Source: Bacteroidales bacterium Phil6 (GTDB lineage Bacteria; Bacteroidota; Bacteroidia; Bacteroidales; F082). Taken from it: DNA of 64,000 bases. The position numbers and the translations under genes were made by a program. The stretch's first letter is position 1; each line of letters opens with the position of its first letter. Location: assembly GCA_002633315.1 (NCBI GenBank), contig NWBN01000015.1, positions 86,490 through 150,489 on the forward strand, read 5' to 3'. Below, one piece after another: positions 25,633 through 34,235 of this stretch. The notes beneath the pieces are model-generated. The model saw only the letters and a program-made list of their open reading frames with translations, ran no database searches and was not told the DNA's origin.

Positions 25633-26283
25633 ATGTTGAACATTAAAGTTTTTGTTTTTAACGGTCTTTCAGAGAATACGTTTGTGTTATATAATGCTAA
25701 GGGGCAATGTGTTATCGTCGATGCCGGTAATAGTAATAAGACTGAAGATGAGATGATTTTCAAATTTATTGATGATAATCATCTGACACCGTTGATGCTT
25801 TTGTCAACACATTTACATATAGATCATGTGTTGGGAAATTATTCGTTAAATAAGCGCTATGGTATCTCCCTTGCTGCTTATCCTGTCGATAAAGAGTATA
25901 TAATGGGAGTATGGAGGTATGCCGGTGTTTTTGGAATAGATGTAGATGAAAATAATTATATATTTCCTGAGATAGAGTTAAGTGAAAATGAGGTGATAAA
26001 AGTGGGAGAGGACTATATAAAAGTTTTATATACTCCCGGTCATGCACTTGGTCATGTATGTTTTTATGATGAAGCAGATGGTTTCGTCTTGACAGGCGAC
26101 ACTTTGTTTTATAGAAGTGTGGGAAGGTACGATTTCCCCGGCGGCAGTTATAAGGAATTGGAAAATAGTGTGAGAAATTGTCTGTATAAATTGCCTGATA
26201 ATACTGTGTGTTATCCCGGTCATGGCCGTTCTACTACAATAGGTGATGAGAAAGTTTACAATCACGTTATTCCATTGCGTTAG
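25633..26283 (+). CDS. Metallo-beta-lactamase fold hydrolase (glyoxalase II-like)
   Basis: Cytosolic MBL-fold hydrolase of 216 residues, probably a thioesterase of the hydroxyacylglutathione-hydrolase type. Metal ligands are visible in STHLHIDH (His60, His62, Asp64, His65), TPGHALGH, TGDTLFYRSVGRYDFPGG and the last His in YPGHGRST. The natural thiol ester is unknown, since Bacteroidetes often lack glutathione. It is a single gene between nrdJ (divergent) and the tRNA. Confidence 0.93.
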   Translation: MLNIKVFVFNGLSENTFVLYNAKGQCVIVDAGNSNKTEDEMIFKFIDDNHLTPLMLLSTHLHIDHVLGNYSLNKRYGISLAAYPVDKEYIMGVWRYAGVFGIDVDENNYIFPEIELSENEVIKVGEDYIKVLYTPGHALGHVCFYDEADGFVLTGDTLFYRSVGRYDFPGGSYKELENSVRNCLYKLPDNTVCYPGHGRSTTIGDEKVYNHVIPLR

Positions 26284-26410
26284 TTTATATAATATTAATA
26301 GGTGTGTTTGTTTTTATGCTCAATATGAAAATGTATTTCTGTTTTTTGTTGTGTGTTGACAGACAGTCTTTTTGATTTTTTTTGTTATGTTGTAAAAAAA
26401 ATCCGTTTTT

Positions 26411-26442
26411 TTTGGTTGGTATATAAAAATATTGTATTTTTG
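26411..26442 (+). promoter_or_regulatory. Promoter of tRNA-Glu
   Basis: TTTG (26411-26414), 20 bases, TATTTTTG (26435-26442), 13 bases before the mature 5' end. Confidence 0.7.
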
Positions 26443-26455
26443 CACAGTGAAAAAT

Positions 26456-26528
26456 GTCGGGTTCTACTAGCCGGTCAGGTAACGACACTCTCACTGTCGA
26501 AACAGGGGTTCGAATCCCCTACCCGATA
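26456..26528 (+). tRNA. tRNA-Glu (anticodon CUC)
   Basis: Cloverleaf read by eye: acceptor GTCGGGT with ACCCGAT (first pair G-U), D stem TACT with GGTA including the U13-G22 pair typical of tRNA-Glu, anticodon stem CGACA with TGTCG, loop CTCTCAC with anticodon CTC, a 4-base variable region lacking position 47 as in tRNA-Glu, T stem AGGGG with CCCCT around TTCGAAT. Discriminator base A; CCA is not encoded. It has its own promoter and terminator. Confidence 0.9.
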
Positions 26529-26530
26529 CT

Positions 26531-26569
26531 AAAGGTGAGTCAGATTTGATTATTTGGCGCACCTTTTTT
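26531..26569 (+). terminator. Terminator of tRNA-Glu
   Basis: AAAGGTG (26531-26537) pairs with CACCTTT (26560-26566), followed by more T. Confidence 0.65.
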
Positions 26570-26681
26570 ATTATGATTCCCAAGATAAGATTTTGGATTT
26601 ATAATTAAAAAGACTTTGTTATTGTGTAATTATAGAACAGAGATTTGACATCGTAACACACTGCGTTTTTTGTTTTGTCAT

Positions 26682-27665
26682 TTATTCTTTTAATTTCTGT
26701 ACGATATAGTCAATGTCGATATTCATCATACAGTTGAAATGTTTGCGGGGACATTTTTTGTAACCCAATTTGCTGCAAGGACGACATTTGACATCTTTGC
26801 ATTCAATTATTTTGACTTTCTCAGGTTCAAGAGGAAGATAAGGATACATTCCGAACTCAGGCACAGTATTGCCCCATACCGAGATAATCGTTTTATGCAA
26901 TGCTGCTGCTATATGCATCATGCCGGTGTCGTTGGTGAGTACCTTTTTTGCCATTAATAATATAGAAGCTGACTGTTCGATATTCAGTTTACCTACGGGA
27001 TTGCCTACTACTAAATTGTTTGTTGCCTTGACAATTTCGTCAGCCCTTTTCATATCGCCTGTGCCTCCAAGCAGTACTACCGGTTCATCGAGACGTTTTA
27101 TTATTTCTATGATTTTCTCAGAAGGTAATATTTTTGTGAAGTATGTGCCGCCTATTACTATGGCATAAAATCCGTTGCGAAAACTTTCAGGTATGTCAGG
27201 CTCTTGCATGAAATTGGAATCTGATATGAAAAAGTCCAATCCCTTATTGTCATTGTGAACACAAAGATCTTTAACAGCCATGAAATAACGATCCACAATG
27301 TGGATGTTGGGCAATAGATTGATCTTAAATGAAGTGAGTAAGAATTTCTTGAAATTTAATTTTGGAAAACTTCTGTATTTGCATGATAATGCCATACATA
27401 CTCTGAGAGAACGGTTGTTTTTCTGTAAATCAACTATATAATCATATTTCTCTTTTTTTAATTCTTTGATGATGTCGCTTAAAGAATCGTCGAATTCATA
27501 GACTTTATCAATGTGGGGATTGGTGTCATATAAACTGCTGAATTTCTTTTTTGTCAGAGCATGAAGTTGAATGTCTGGTAGTTGTTCTTTAAGACATCGT
27601 ATCACCGGTGTGGTCAAAACGATGTCACCTATAGAACTGAACCGTATTACAAGTATTTTTTTCAA
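26682..27665 (-). CDS. Glycosyltransferase family 9 (heptosyltransferase-like)
   Basis: Cytosolic GT-B glycosyltransferase of family 9, the family of LPS core heptosyltransferases. It starts KKILVIRFSSIGDIVLTTPVI, the family entry strand, and shows GGTYFTKILPSEKI, VLLGGTGDMKRADEI, then the donor-site block LTNDTGMMHIAAALHKTIISVWG. A cysteine-rich end (CKDVKCRPCSKLGYKKCPRK) matches the Bacteroidetes branch. 327 residues. A -7 element TAACTTTG is at 27683-27690 on the minus strand. The sugar donor is not known. kdsD and lptB nearby also serve LPS. Confidence 0.92.
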   Translation of the reverse strand: MKKILVIRFSSIGDIVLTTPVIRCLKEQLPDIQLHALTKKKFSSLYDTNPHIDKVYEFDDSLSDIIKELKKEKYDYIVDLQKNNRSLRVCMALSCKYRSFPKLNFKKFLLTSFKINLLPNIHIVDRYFMAVKDLCVHNDNKGLDFFISDSNFMQEPDIPESFRNGFYAIVIGGTYFTKILPSEKIIEIIKRLDEPVVLLGGTGDMKRADEIVKATNNLVVGNPVGKLNIEQSASILLMAKKVLTNDTGMMHIAAALHKTIISVWGNTVPEFGMYPYLPLEPEKVKIIECKDVKCRPCSKLGYKKCPRKHFNCMMNIDIDYIVQKLKE

Positions 27666-27682
27666 GATTTATTATTTTGCTG

Positions 27683-27690
27683 CAAAGTTA
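27683..27690 (-). promoter_or_regulatory. -7 element of the GT9 gene
   Basis: TAACTTTG on the minus strand, 17 bases upstream of the ATG. Confidence 0.5.
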
Positions 27691-27743
27691 AGTATTTTTT
27701 GCAGTATGACATAAATGAATTGATAATGATTGCAGTAATTATG

Positions 27744-28202
27744 TTACTCTGTGTCATTGTCAGAATTTTTCTCTTGGGACTCTTTTTCCTGCTTCTCTTT
27801 TTCTTCTAATAGCTCTTTCTCCTTTAATACTTTAACTTGTTCTCTTTCTATTCTTTTGGTTATAGAGTCGAAGATTCTGTACATTATTTCTGTGTTGGCG
27901 TTATAGAAACTGACGTTTTCAAAGAATATCGAGTCGGTGATGCCATAGTGAGAAAAGATGGTGTCATATCCTTTGTCTTTCAAGTCGTATGTCGCTTGAT
28001 TGGTATTTTTTTTGTAATTGATAGCGCTTTCCATTATCTGAATGTCTGTCAGTATCTCAACCATTTTGTTTTCCGGGATAAGCACCGAAGGTATTGTTCC
28101 TTGTGGTTGACTGTTTTTGCAACCGACAAAGAACAATAGTCCTATGATAAAAACATATAATCGATTAGTTTCCAAATTCCGACAAGAATTTAATTCTGAC
28201 AA
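27744..28202 (-). CDS. DUF4296 lipoprotein
   Basis: Predicted lipoprotein with signal peptide LYVFIIGLLFFVGC and lipidation at Cys28 (numbering from the ATG at 28202). The mature part has the DUF4296 pattern: IPENKMVEILTDIQIMESAINY, then YDTIFSHYGITDSIFFENVSFYNAN. The tail is a highly charged Glu/Lys helix. The ATG lies 38 bases inside the 3' end of recQ; a TTG at 28175 would give a more usual signal peptide and a smaller overlap, so the start is uncertain. Function unknown; the family is specific to Bacteroidetes. Confidence 0.8.
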   Translation of the reverse strand: MSELNSCRNLETNRLYVFIIGLLFFVGCKNSQPQGTIPSVLIPENKMVEILTDIQIMESAINYKKNTNQATYDLKDKGYDTIFSHYGITDSIFFENVSFYNANTEIMYRIFDSITKRIEREQVKVLKEKELLEEKEKQEKESQEKNSDNDTE

Positions 28203-30366
28203 GTCTTACTTCTTCTTCATCATATTCGTTTTCGCCTAAAGCTTTCATGGCATCTTCCACGTTATCCGATTCTGCCTTTCGGAAGTAGTCTTCTATTTCT
28301 TCAAGAACATAAGGGTCGAGATGATCTCTTGTATCATAACTGATATCGAGACGTATGCCGCTTGCAACGATACTTTCTATTTCAGTAAGTAGCTCATCGA
28401 AAGTCAAGTTGCGTGCTTTTGCAATATCTTCGAGTGGTATTTGTTTGTCTATGTTGTGTATGATGCTAACCTTGAGGTCGGATTTTTGTGTTGATTTGAC
28501 TATCATGTCGATAGGACGCATGATGTCATTTTCTTCTACGTATTCCTTTATCAGGTCGAGGAAAGGTTGTCCGAATTTTTGCGCTTTACCGGGACCTACG
28601 CCTACAATTTGTGTCAATTCTTCGATAGTAATAGGATATTGTATTGCCATATCTTCAAGTGACGGGTCTTGGAAGATAACAAACGGAGGCAGATTTTTCT
28701 TTTTGGCTATGGTTTTGCGCAAGTCCTTTAACATAGAGAACAAAGTCTTGTCTGTTCCGGAATCTTTGGCAAATGCAGCTCTTTCATCGTCAAAATCATC
28801 ATCCTCCGGATTGTCATAGTCATGGTCTTTGGCTACCATTATGGTATAAGGTTTCTTTACGAAATCTTTACCTTCTTTTGTGACTTTTAAGATGCCATAA
28901 TTTTCTATGTCTTTAAATAAAAGTTTATTAACTATAGCCTGTCTTATGATGGAAGTCCAATACTTTTCATCATGGTCGTCGCCAGCACCGAAGAATTCGT
29001 TAGTGTCATGTTTGGCAGTTTTTATGTCACCGGTGGCTTTACCGGTAAGGAGTTCAGCTATATGTTTGGTTTTAAATAGTTGTTTTGTGGCGATGACAGC
29101 CTCGATGACGAGTTTAAGGTCGTCTTGTCCATCAAAGTGCACTTTGGGATTGAGGCAATTGTCGCAGGCACCGCAGTTCTCTTTTTCGTATTCTTCTCCG
29201 AAATAGTGTAACAACAACTTATGGCGGCATACAGGCGATTCTGCATACGACACTGTCTCGTTCAAAAGCTCGCGTGCTATCTCCTGTTCAGCCACGGTTT
29301 TATCTTTATTGAACTTCTCAAGTTTATGAATATCTTCGTAATCGTAAAATGCTATACAGTTGCCTTCGCCTCCGTCGCGACCGGCACGTCCAGTCTCTTG
29401 ATAATAACTCTCAAGACTTTTTGGTATGTCGTGATGTATGACAAAGCGTATGTCAGGTTTGTCAATACCCATGCCGAAGGCTATCGTTGCGACTATTACA
29501 TCCACTTCTTCCATGAGGAATTTGTCTTGATTTTCCTTACGTGTCTGACTGTCGAGTCCTGCATGATATGGTAATGCACGTATTCCGTTTACCACGAGTG
29601 TTTCTGCAAGTTCTTCAACTTTTTTACGGCTTAGACAATATACTATACCTGATTTTCCATGATTATTCTTTATGTATTTTATAATGTCTTTTACTACGTC
29701 TTTTGTCTTGGGACGTACTTCATAATATAAATTAGGTCTGTCGAATGATGATTTAAAGACCTTGGCATCAGTGATTTCGAGATTCTTCATGATGTCCTGT
29801 TGTACTTTCACCGTAGCTGTCGCTGTAAGTGCAATGACAGGTAATTTAGGGTCTATAGCATTGATGATCTGACGTAGCCTGCTGTATTCAGGTCTAAAGT
29901 CATGTCCCCATTCAGAGATGCAATGAGCCTCGTCTATGGCAAAAAACGATATCTTTAGTCCTCTGAGAAATTCCAATGTCTCTGCCTTAGTCAAGGACTC
30001 CGGTGCTACATATAATAATTTTGTCTTTTGCCGTATGAGGTCTTCTCTCACTTGTAAAAGTTCAGCTTTGGATAATGATGAATTCATGACATGGGCCACA
30101 CCATTGTCGGTGCCGAAACTTCGAAACATGTCAACTTGATTTTTCATCAATGCTATCAGAGGAGATACTACTATTGTCGTACCTTCGCTAAGCAATGCCG
30201 GAAGCTGATAACACAATGACTTGCCTCCACCCGTCGGCATAAGTACGAATGTATTGTTCTTAGACAAGATGCTTTTAATGATAGCCTTCTGATTGCCTTT
30301 GAACTGTTCAAAGCCAAAAACCTCTTTTAATAAGGTTTGCAAAACTTTTTCATCTATTTTTGCCAT
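28165..30366 (-). CDS. recQ: ATP-dependent DNA helicase RecQ
   Basis: 3'-5' DNA helicase for recombination and fork repair. Walker A MPTGGGKS at 43-50, DEAH at 145-148 (FFAIDEAHCISEWGHDFRPE), motif VI QETGRAGRDG, the RQC zinc site from CRHKLLLHYFGE to NCGACDNC, and an HRDC domain at about 510-600 (PPFVIFQDPSLEDMA). A further C-terminal helical part makes 733 residues, slightly long, as in Bacteroidetes. Divergent from kdsD, with little more than 120 bases between them. Confidence 0.96.
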   Translation of the reverse strand: MAKIDEKVLQTLLKEVFGFEQFKGNQKAIIKSILSKNNTFVLMPTGGGKSLCYQLPALLSEGTTIVVSPLIALMKNQVDMFRSFGTDNGVAHVMNSSLSKAELLQVREDLIRQKTKLLYVAPESLTKAETLEFLRGLKISFFAIDEAHCISEWGHDFRPEYSRLRQIINAIDPKLPVIALTATATVKVQQDIMKNLEITDAKVFKSSFDRPNLYYEVRPKTKDVVKDIIKYIKNNHGKSGIVYCLSRKKVEELAETLVVNGIRALPYHAGLDSQTRKENQDKFLMEEVDVIVATIAFGMGIDKPDIRFVIHHDIPKSLESYYQETGRAGRDGGEGNCIAFYDYEDIHKLEKFNKDKTVAEQEIARELLNETVSYAESPVCRHKLLLHYFGEEYEKENCGACDNCLNPKVHFDGQDDLKLVIEAVIATKQLFKTKHIAELLTGKATGDIKTAKHDTNEFFGAGDDHDEKYWTSIIRQAIVNKLLFKDIENYGILKVTKEGKDFVKKPYTIMVAKDHDYDNPEDDDFDDERAAFAKDSGTDKTLFSMLKDLRKTIAKKKNLPPFVIFQDPSLEDMAIQYPITIEELTQIVGVGPGKAQKFGQPFLDLIKEYVEENDIMRPIDMIVKSTQKSDLKVSIIHNIDKQIPLEDIAKARNLTFDELLTEIESIVASGIRLDISYDTRDHLDPYVLEEIEDYFRKAESDNVEDAMKALGENEYDEEEVRLVRIKFLSEFGN

Positions 30367-30493
30367 ATCTTTTCCAAAGAAATTATTTAAATTTGCATCG
30401 AATTTAGAATTCTATGCTTATTTACTCAGATTAAGTACAAATATAATAGTTTTTGTTTTTATTCCGAGCAAAATTAACAAAAAAATATTGCTA

Positions 30494-31450
30494 ATGAAAA
30501 ATATTTTAGATATTGCACGAGAAGTTATTGATACAGAGATTGATTCTATTAAAGGTCTTAGGGGTTTGTTGACTGATGATTTTGCAAAAGTTGTAAAAAT
30601 TATCTATAATTCTAAAGGTAATGTAGTTGTTTCGGGCATTGGAAAGAGTGCAATTATAGCACAAAAGATAGTAGCGACACTTAATTCTACCGGTACTAAG
30701 GCTGTTTTTATGCACGCTGCCGATGCTATACATGGGGACCTTGGCATTATCCGTGATGATGATATTGTCATTATAATATCCAAAAGTGGTGAGACGCCGG
30801 AAATAAAATTTCTTACACCTTTAATAAAAATAAGGTCCAATCCTCTTGTCGCCATTGTAGGCAATAGGGATTCTTATCTCGCTCGTCAGGCTGATTATGT
30901 TTTGGATGTTACAGTGCCTTTCGAGGCTTGTCCTAATAATCTTGCACCAACATCAAGTACTACAGCCCAGCTTGTGATGGGTGACGCTCTTGCTGTAGCG
31001 TTGCTTGAGTGTAAAGGTTTTACGGCACAGGATTTTGCTAAGTTCCATCCCGGTGGTGCACTCGGTAAACGTCTTTATCTTAGAGTTGGTGATGTTTGCG
31101 TCAAAAATCCTGTTCCTTCAGTACGCCCGGACGACATAATGACTAATGTGATTATTGAAATATCAGCCAAGATGCTCGGTGCTGCCGCAGTGATGGAAAA
31201 TGATACTCTTATTGGGATCATTACTGATGGTGACCTCCGTCGTATGTTGATGAAACACCCTAATATTGAAAAGGTTAAAGCACAGGATATCATGACTCGT
31301 AATCCTAAAACCATAGAGAAAAGCGACCTTGTTGTCAATGCTTTAAGCATAATGCAGAATTGTAAGGTTACTCAGTTGCCTGTGATGGAAGATGGTAAAT
31401 ATGTGGGCATGATTCATATTCATGACATCGTTAATGAAGGTATTTTGTAA
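30494..31450 (+). CDS. kdsD: Arabinose-5-phosphate isomerase (KpsF/GutQ family)
   Basis: Converts ribulose 5-phosphate to arabinose 5-phosphate, the first step to Kdo of lipid A. SIS domain at residues 20-170, with [36 protein letters not shown] and [22 protein letters not shown] visible; then two CBS domains at about 200-318 ([24 protein letters not shown]). The ATG at 30494 gives 318 residues, normal. The frame is open further upstream but that part would overlap recQ and is not conserved. lptB follows after 11 bases. Confidence 0.95.
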   Translation: MKNILDIAREVIDTEIDSIKGLRGLLTDDFAKVVKIIYNSKGNVVVSGIGKSAIIAQKIVATLNSTGTKAVFMHAADAIHGDLGIIRDDDIVIIISKSGETPEIKFLTPLIKIRSNPLVAIVGNRDSYLARQADYVLDVTVPFEACPNNLAPTSSTTAQLVMGDALAVALLECKGFTAQDFAKFHPGGALGKRLYLRVGDVCVKNPVPSVRPDDIMTNVIIEISAKMLGAAAVMENDTLIGIITDGDLRRMLMKHPNIEKVKAQDIMTRNPKTIEKSDLVVNALSIMQNCKVTQLPVMEDGKYVGMIHIHDIVNEGIL

Positions 31451-31461
31451 AAACTATATAT

Positions 31462-32199
31462 ATGTTGCTACGGACTGAACAACTTGTGAAGAAATACAAA
31501 CAACGCACTGTGGTGAAAAATGTCAGTGTTGAGGTTAATCAGGGTGAGATAGTGGGACTTCTCGGTCCTAATGGCGCCGGTAAGACGACGACATTCTATA
31601 TGATTGTCGGTCTCATTAAGCCTTTTTCCGGTCATGTGTTTCTTGATGATGTTGACATCACGAAGTTTCCTATGTATAAGAGAGCACAGTTGGGTATAGG
31701 CTATTTGGCTCAAGAGGCTTCTATATTTCGCCAGATGACGGTGGAAGACAACATAGCTTCCGTCATGCAGTTTAAGGAAGGAATGTCCAAGTCTCAGCAA
31801 AAGGAGAAGTTGGAGTCATTGCTTGATGAGTTCGGATTGCAGCATATCAGAAAAAGTAAAGGAATACAACTTTCAGGGGGTGAACGACGCCGTTGCGAGA
31901 TAGCAAGAGCGTTGTCGGTAGATCCTAAATTTATCTTGCTCGATGAACCTTTTGCAGGTGTTGACCCTATTGCTGTGGAAGATATCCAAAGAATTGTCGC
32001 TAAATTAAAAAATAGAAATATTGGTGTATTGATAACAGACCATAATGCCAATGAGACATTGTCAATAACGGATAGAGCATATCTTGTTTTTGAAGGACAG
32101 TTGCTTAGATCCGGAACACCGGAGGAACTTTCTGCCGATGAAACGGTACGTACCCATTATCTCGGAACCAATTTCGAGTTGAGAAGAAAAGAGTTTTAG
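31462..32199 (+). CDS. lptB: LPS export ABC transporter ATPase LptB
   Basis: ATPase that drives LPS extraction from the inner membrane with LptFG. Walker [10 protein letters not shown] at 35-43, Q-loop [20 protein letters not shown], signature LSGGERRR, Walker [14 protein letters not shown] and switch DHNANET are all visible. 245 residues is normal. It follows kdsD in an operon, joining Kdo synthesis and LPS export. No lptF/G/A/C gene is in the window. Confidence 0.96.
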   Translation: MLLRTEQLVKKYKQRTVVKNVSVEVNQGEIVGLLGPNGAGKTTTFYMIVGLIKPFSGHVFLDDVDITKFPMYKRAQLGIGYLAQEASIFRQMTVEDNIASVMQFKEGMSKSQQKEKLESLLDEFGLQHIRKSKGIQLSGGERRRCEIARALSVDPKFILLDEPFAGVDPIAVEDIQRIVAKLKNRNIGVLITDHNANETLSITDRAYLVFEGQLLRSGTPEELSADETVRTHYLGTNFELRRKEF

Positions 32200-32270
32200 T
32201 GTTTTCGTAATATTGTTACAATTTGCTATAACTATGGCAATTTTGCTTTTTGATAAATTTGTCCTGTATA

Positions 32271-33005
32271 TCAGGCAGCTGATTGTTTTTTGTCCTTTTC
32301 TTCTTTGTAAAAACAAAATGATAACAATATGTAAAATAGTATTATAAACGGTAATGATTGCCATTTTAATAAGACAAAAATTATAATGGCGAATATTATT
32401 ACTGTATAGCGTAAACTATTGTCTTTGAAAGAGAAATTTTTGATTTTGAAAGAGAAGAAGGGTATTTTGCTTATCATAAGAAAACTGAATATCAGTATTG
32501 AAGCCAAAAGAGGCAGTGGAGAGTTTATGATATGTAAAATGGATTCTGTATCTGTTTGTGTAATGCCAATGGCTATGGATGCAAAAAATATGCCTGTTGC
32601 CGGTGTCGGCAATCCGACAAAAGAACTTTTTTGTTTCGGATCTATGTTGAATTTGGCAAGACGTATGGATGCAAATGCCGCCATTAAAAATGCTGCAAAA
32701 GGTATTATGTTGATATTGTTGACGATTAGTGATAATGACGACTCAGAGAGTAGCCTGTAAACGATGAAAGAAGGAGCTACTCCAAAAGAAACGACATCGG
32801 ACAATGAATCGAGTTCACCACCTATTGGAGAATGTGCATTTAAGAGCCGTGCTGCAAAACCGTCGAAGAAATCAAAAAGAGCTGCAATGAAAATCATTAC
32901 ACCGGCGCCCATGAGATTCCCGTTAAAAAGTAAAGCTATTGAGATACAGCCGGAAAGCAAGTTGCAACATGTCAAAGTGTTTGGGAGATGTTTTATTATT
33001 TTCAT
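32271..33005 (-). CDS. pssA: CDP-diacylglycerol--serine O-phosphatidyltransferase
   Basis: Membrane enzyme that makes phosphatidylserine, the precursor of phosphatidylethanolamine. The CDP-alcohol phosphotransferase signature D-G-x2-A-R-x8-G-x3-D-x3-D is seen in FFDGFAARLLNAHSPIGGEL followed by DSLSDVVSFG. About seven membrane segments; basic C-terminal tail. 244 residues, typical of the small Bacteroidetes form. It is convergent with lptB and followed upstream by a lipoprotein gene 14 bases away on the same strand. Confidence 0.95.
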   Translation of the reverse strand: MKIIKHLPNTLTCCNLLSGCISIALLFNGNLMGAGVMIFIAALFDFFDGFAARLLNAHSPIGGELDSLSDVVSFGVAPSFIVYRLLSESSLSLIVNNINIIPFAAFLMAAFASIRLAKFNIDPKQKSSFVGLPTPATGIFFASIAIGITQTDTESILHIINSPLPLLASILIFSFLMISKIPFFSFKIKNFSFKDNSLRYTVIIFAIIIFVLLKWQSLPFIILFYILLSFCFYKEEKDKKQSAA

Positions 33006-33019
33006 TATCCGTTATTTAT

Positions 33020-34075
33020 CTATAATTGTTCAAAAAGTATATTTTGCAAAGTCTTGTTAAGTTTTCTGCCGGTGTCTTTCAACAAGGCTTCGTCGGTAGG
33101 AAACCCAATGGAGTCATTGTTGAGAAGTCTTAAGGTCTGTTCCGAGCAAGCTGACTTGTCACCGGAAATTTCTGCAAAGTTATATTTAAATGTTGAAGTA
33201 ATGTTAAACGGAGTAGAAATAATTGTCATATCCTCAGACAAGTCTATATATTCTATCTTCCCTTTTACCGTAGCTGTTTTGGTGATGGTTTTGTCAGTTA
33301 CTGTAGCTGTCAAGTTGTCTTTGCTTTCTTTAAATGTCACAGCGTCTATGCGTTCTGGAGAGATTGCACTCTCTTCTATCAGTACACGTATCATGAGGTC
33401 GTATGATTTATCATTTGACAAGGTCACATCGTAAGGTTTGTTTCCTATGAGATTGCCATGAAAATCAAGGACTGTATTTGCATAATCTTTTGGCATCTCA
33501 ATATTGTTAAAAGCAGCGACGCGAAATACTATACTGTTTGCTGACGATAACACTGTACGTATTTTAAGAGCATCTATATTTGAATTATGAGGGTTGATTT
33601 TTATCAGTTGATTTACAAGACTGTCTGCTGAGGCTGTGTTGTTATTGTCAGGATCTTCAAGTAAAGCATTGACTTTTGCACAAATATATAACTCGGTCTT
33701 GTTTTTAGCTGCCGCAATCTCCTCATCAAGGTTCAATGTCTTGTAATTTATTGCCTTTTTGATATCTGCAGATTGGCGCGACATGAGATTTTGTCTTCTG
33801 TCCATTCTGTTGTATAGATTATAAACTTTACCCCATATATCCGGTTCACCGCTTTTTTTTAGTTCCATTATTTTGTCATGGTCGCGTTCATTAGCTTCGT
33901 GATATGACATTTTTAACATCGTCAACTCTTCATCGTTAAGCGTTGCAGTCTTGGATTTTTTTGTCAGTATTTCTATTACGTCATCGTATCTCTTTGATTC
34001 ATAAAGATTTCTTGTACTTGTACATGAAAATAGAACCAATAAGGCAATAATATAAAATAATCTATGCAGTTTCAT
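33020..34075 (-). CDS. Uncharacterised lipoprotein
   Basis: A 351-residue predicted lipoprotein with signal peptide MKLHRLFYIIALLVLFSC (Cys18 lipidated). The first half is helical and looks like short tetratricopeptide-like hairpins (LYESKRYDDVIEILTKKSK; DALKIRTVLSSANS). The second half is strand-rich with many Thr and Val (FKESKDNLTATVTDKTITKTATVKG), like a beta-sandwich. No known domain is recognised. It lies 14 bases upstream of pssA on the same strand and is divergent from the RND exporter. Confidence 0.7.
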   Translation of the reverse strand: MKLHRLFYIIALLVLFSCTSTRNLYESKRYDDVIEILTKKSKTATLNDEELTMLKMSYHEANERDHDKIMELKKSGEPDIWGKVYNLYNRMDRRQNLMSRQSADIKKAINYKTLNLDEEIAAAKNKTELYICAKVNALLEDPDNNNTASADSLVNQLIKINPHNSNIDALKIRTVLSSANSIVFRVAAFNNIEMPKDYANTVLDFHGNLIGNKPYDVTLSNDKSYDLMIRVLIEESAISPERIDAVTFKESKDNLTATVTDKTITKTATVKGKIEYIDLSEDMTIISTPFNITSTFKYNFAEISGDKSACSEQTLRLLNNDSIGFPTDEALLKDTGRKLNKTLQNILFEQL

Positions 34076-34137
34076 TTATGAAAAATTTATTTTTGTTGAA
34101 ATTCACTATTTTTTTTACAACAAATTTCGCACCATTT

Positions 34138-34167
34138 TTTGTAATTTGGATTAAAATTGTAACTTTG
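34138..34167 (+). promoter_or_regulatory. Promoter of the RND exporter gene
   Basis: TTTG (34138-34141), 18 bases, TAACTTTG (34160-34167), 68 bases before the ATG at 34236. Confidence 0.65.
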
Positions 34168-34235
34168 ACACCGAAAAACAACGTTTTTTTATTCTGGAGA
34201 CAGATAAGTAATTGATATTTAGAAGGTAAAATTTT

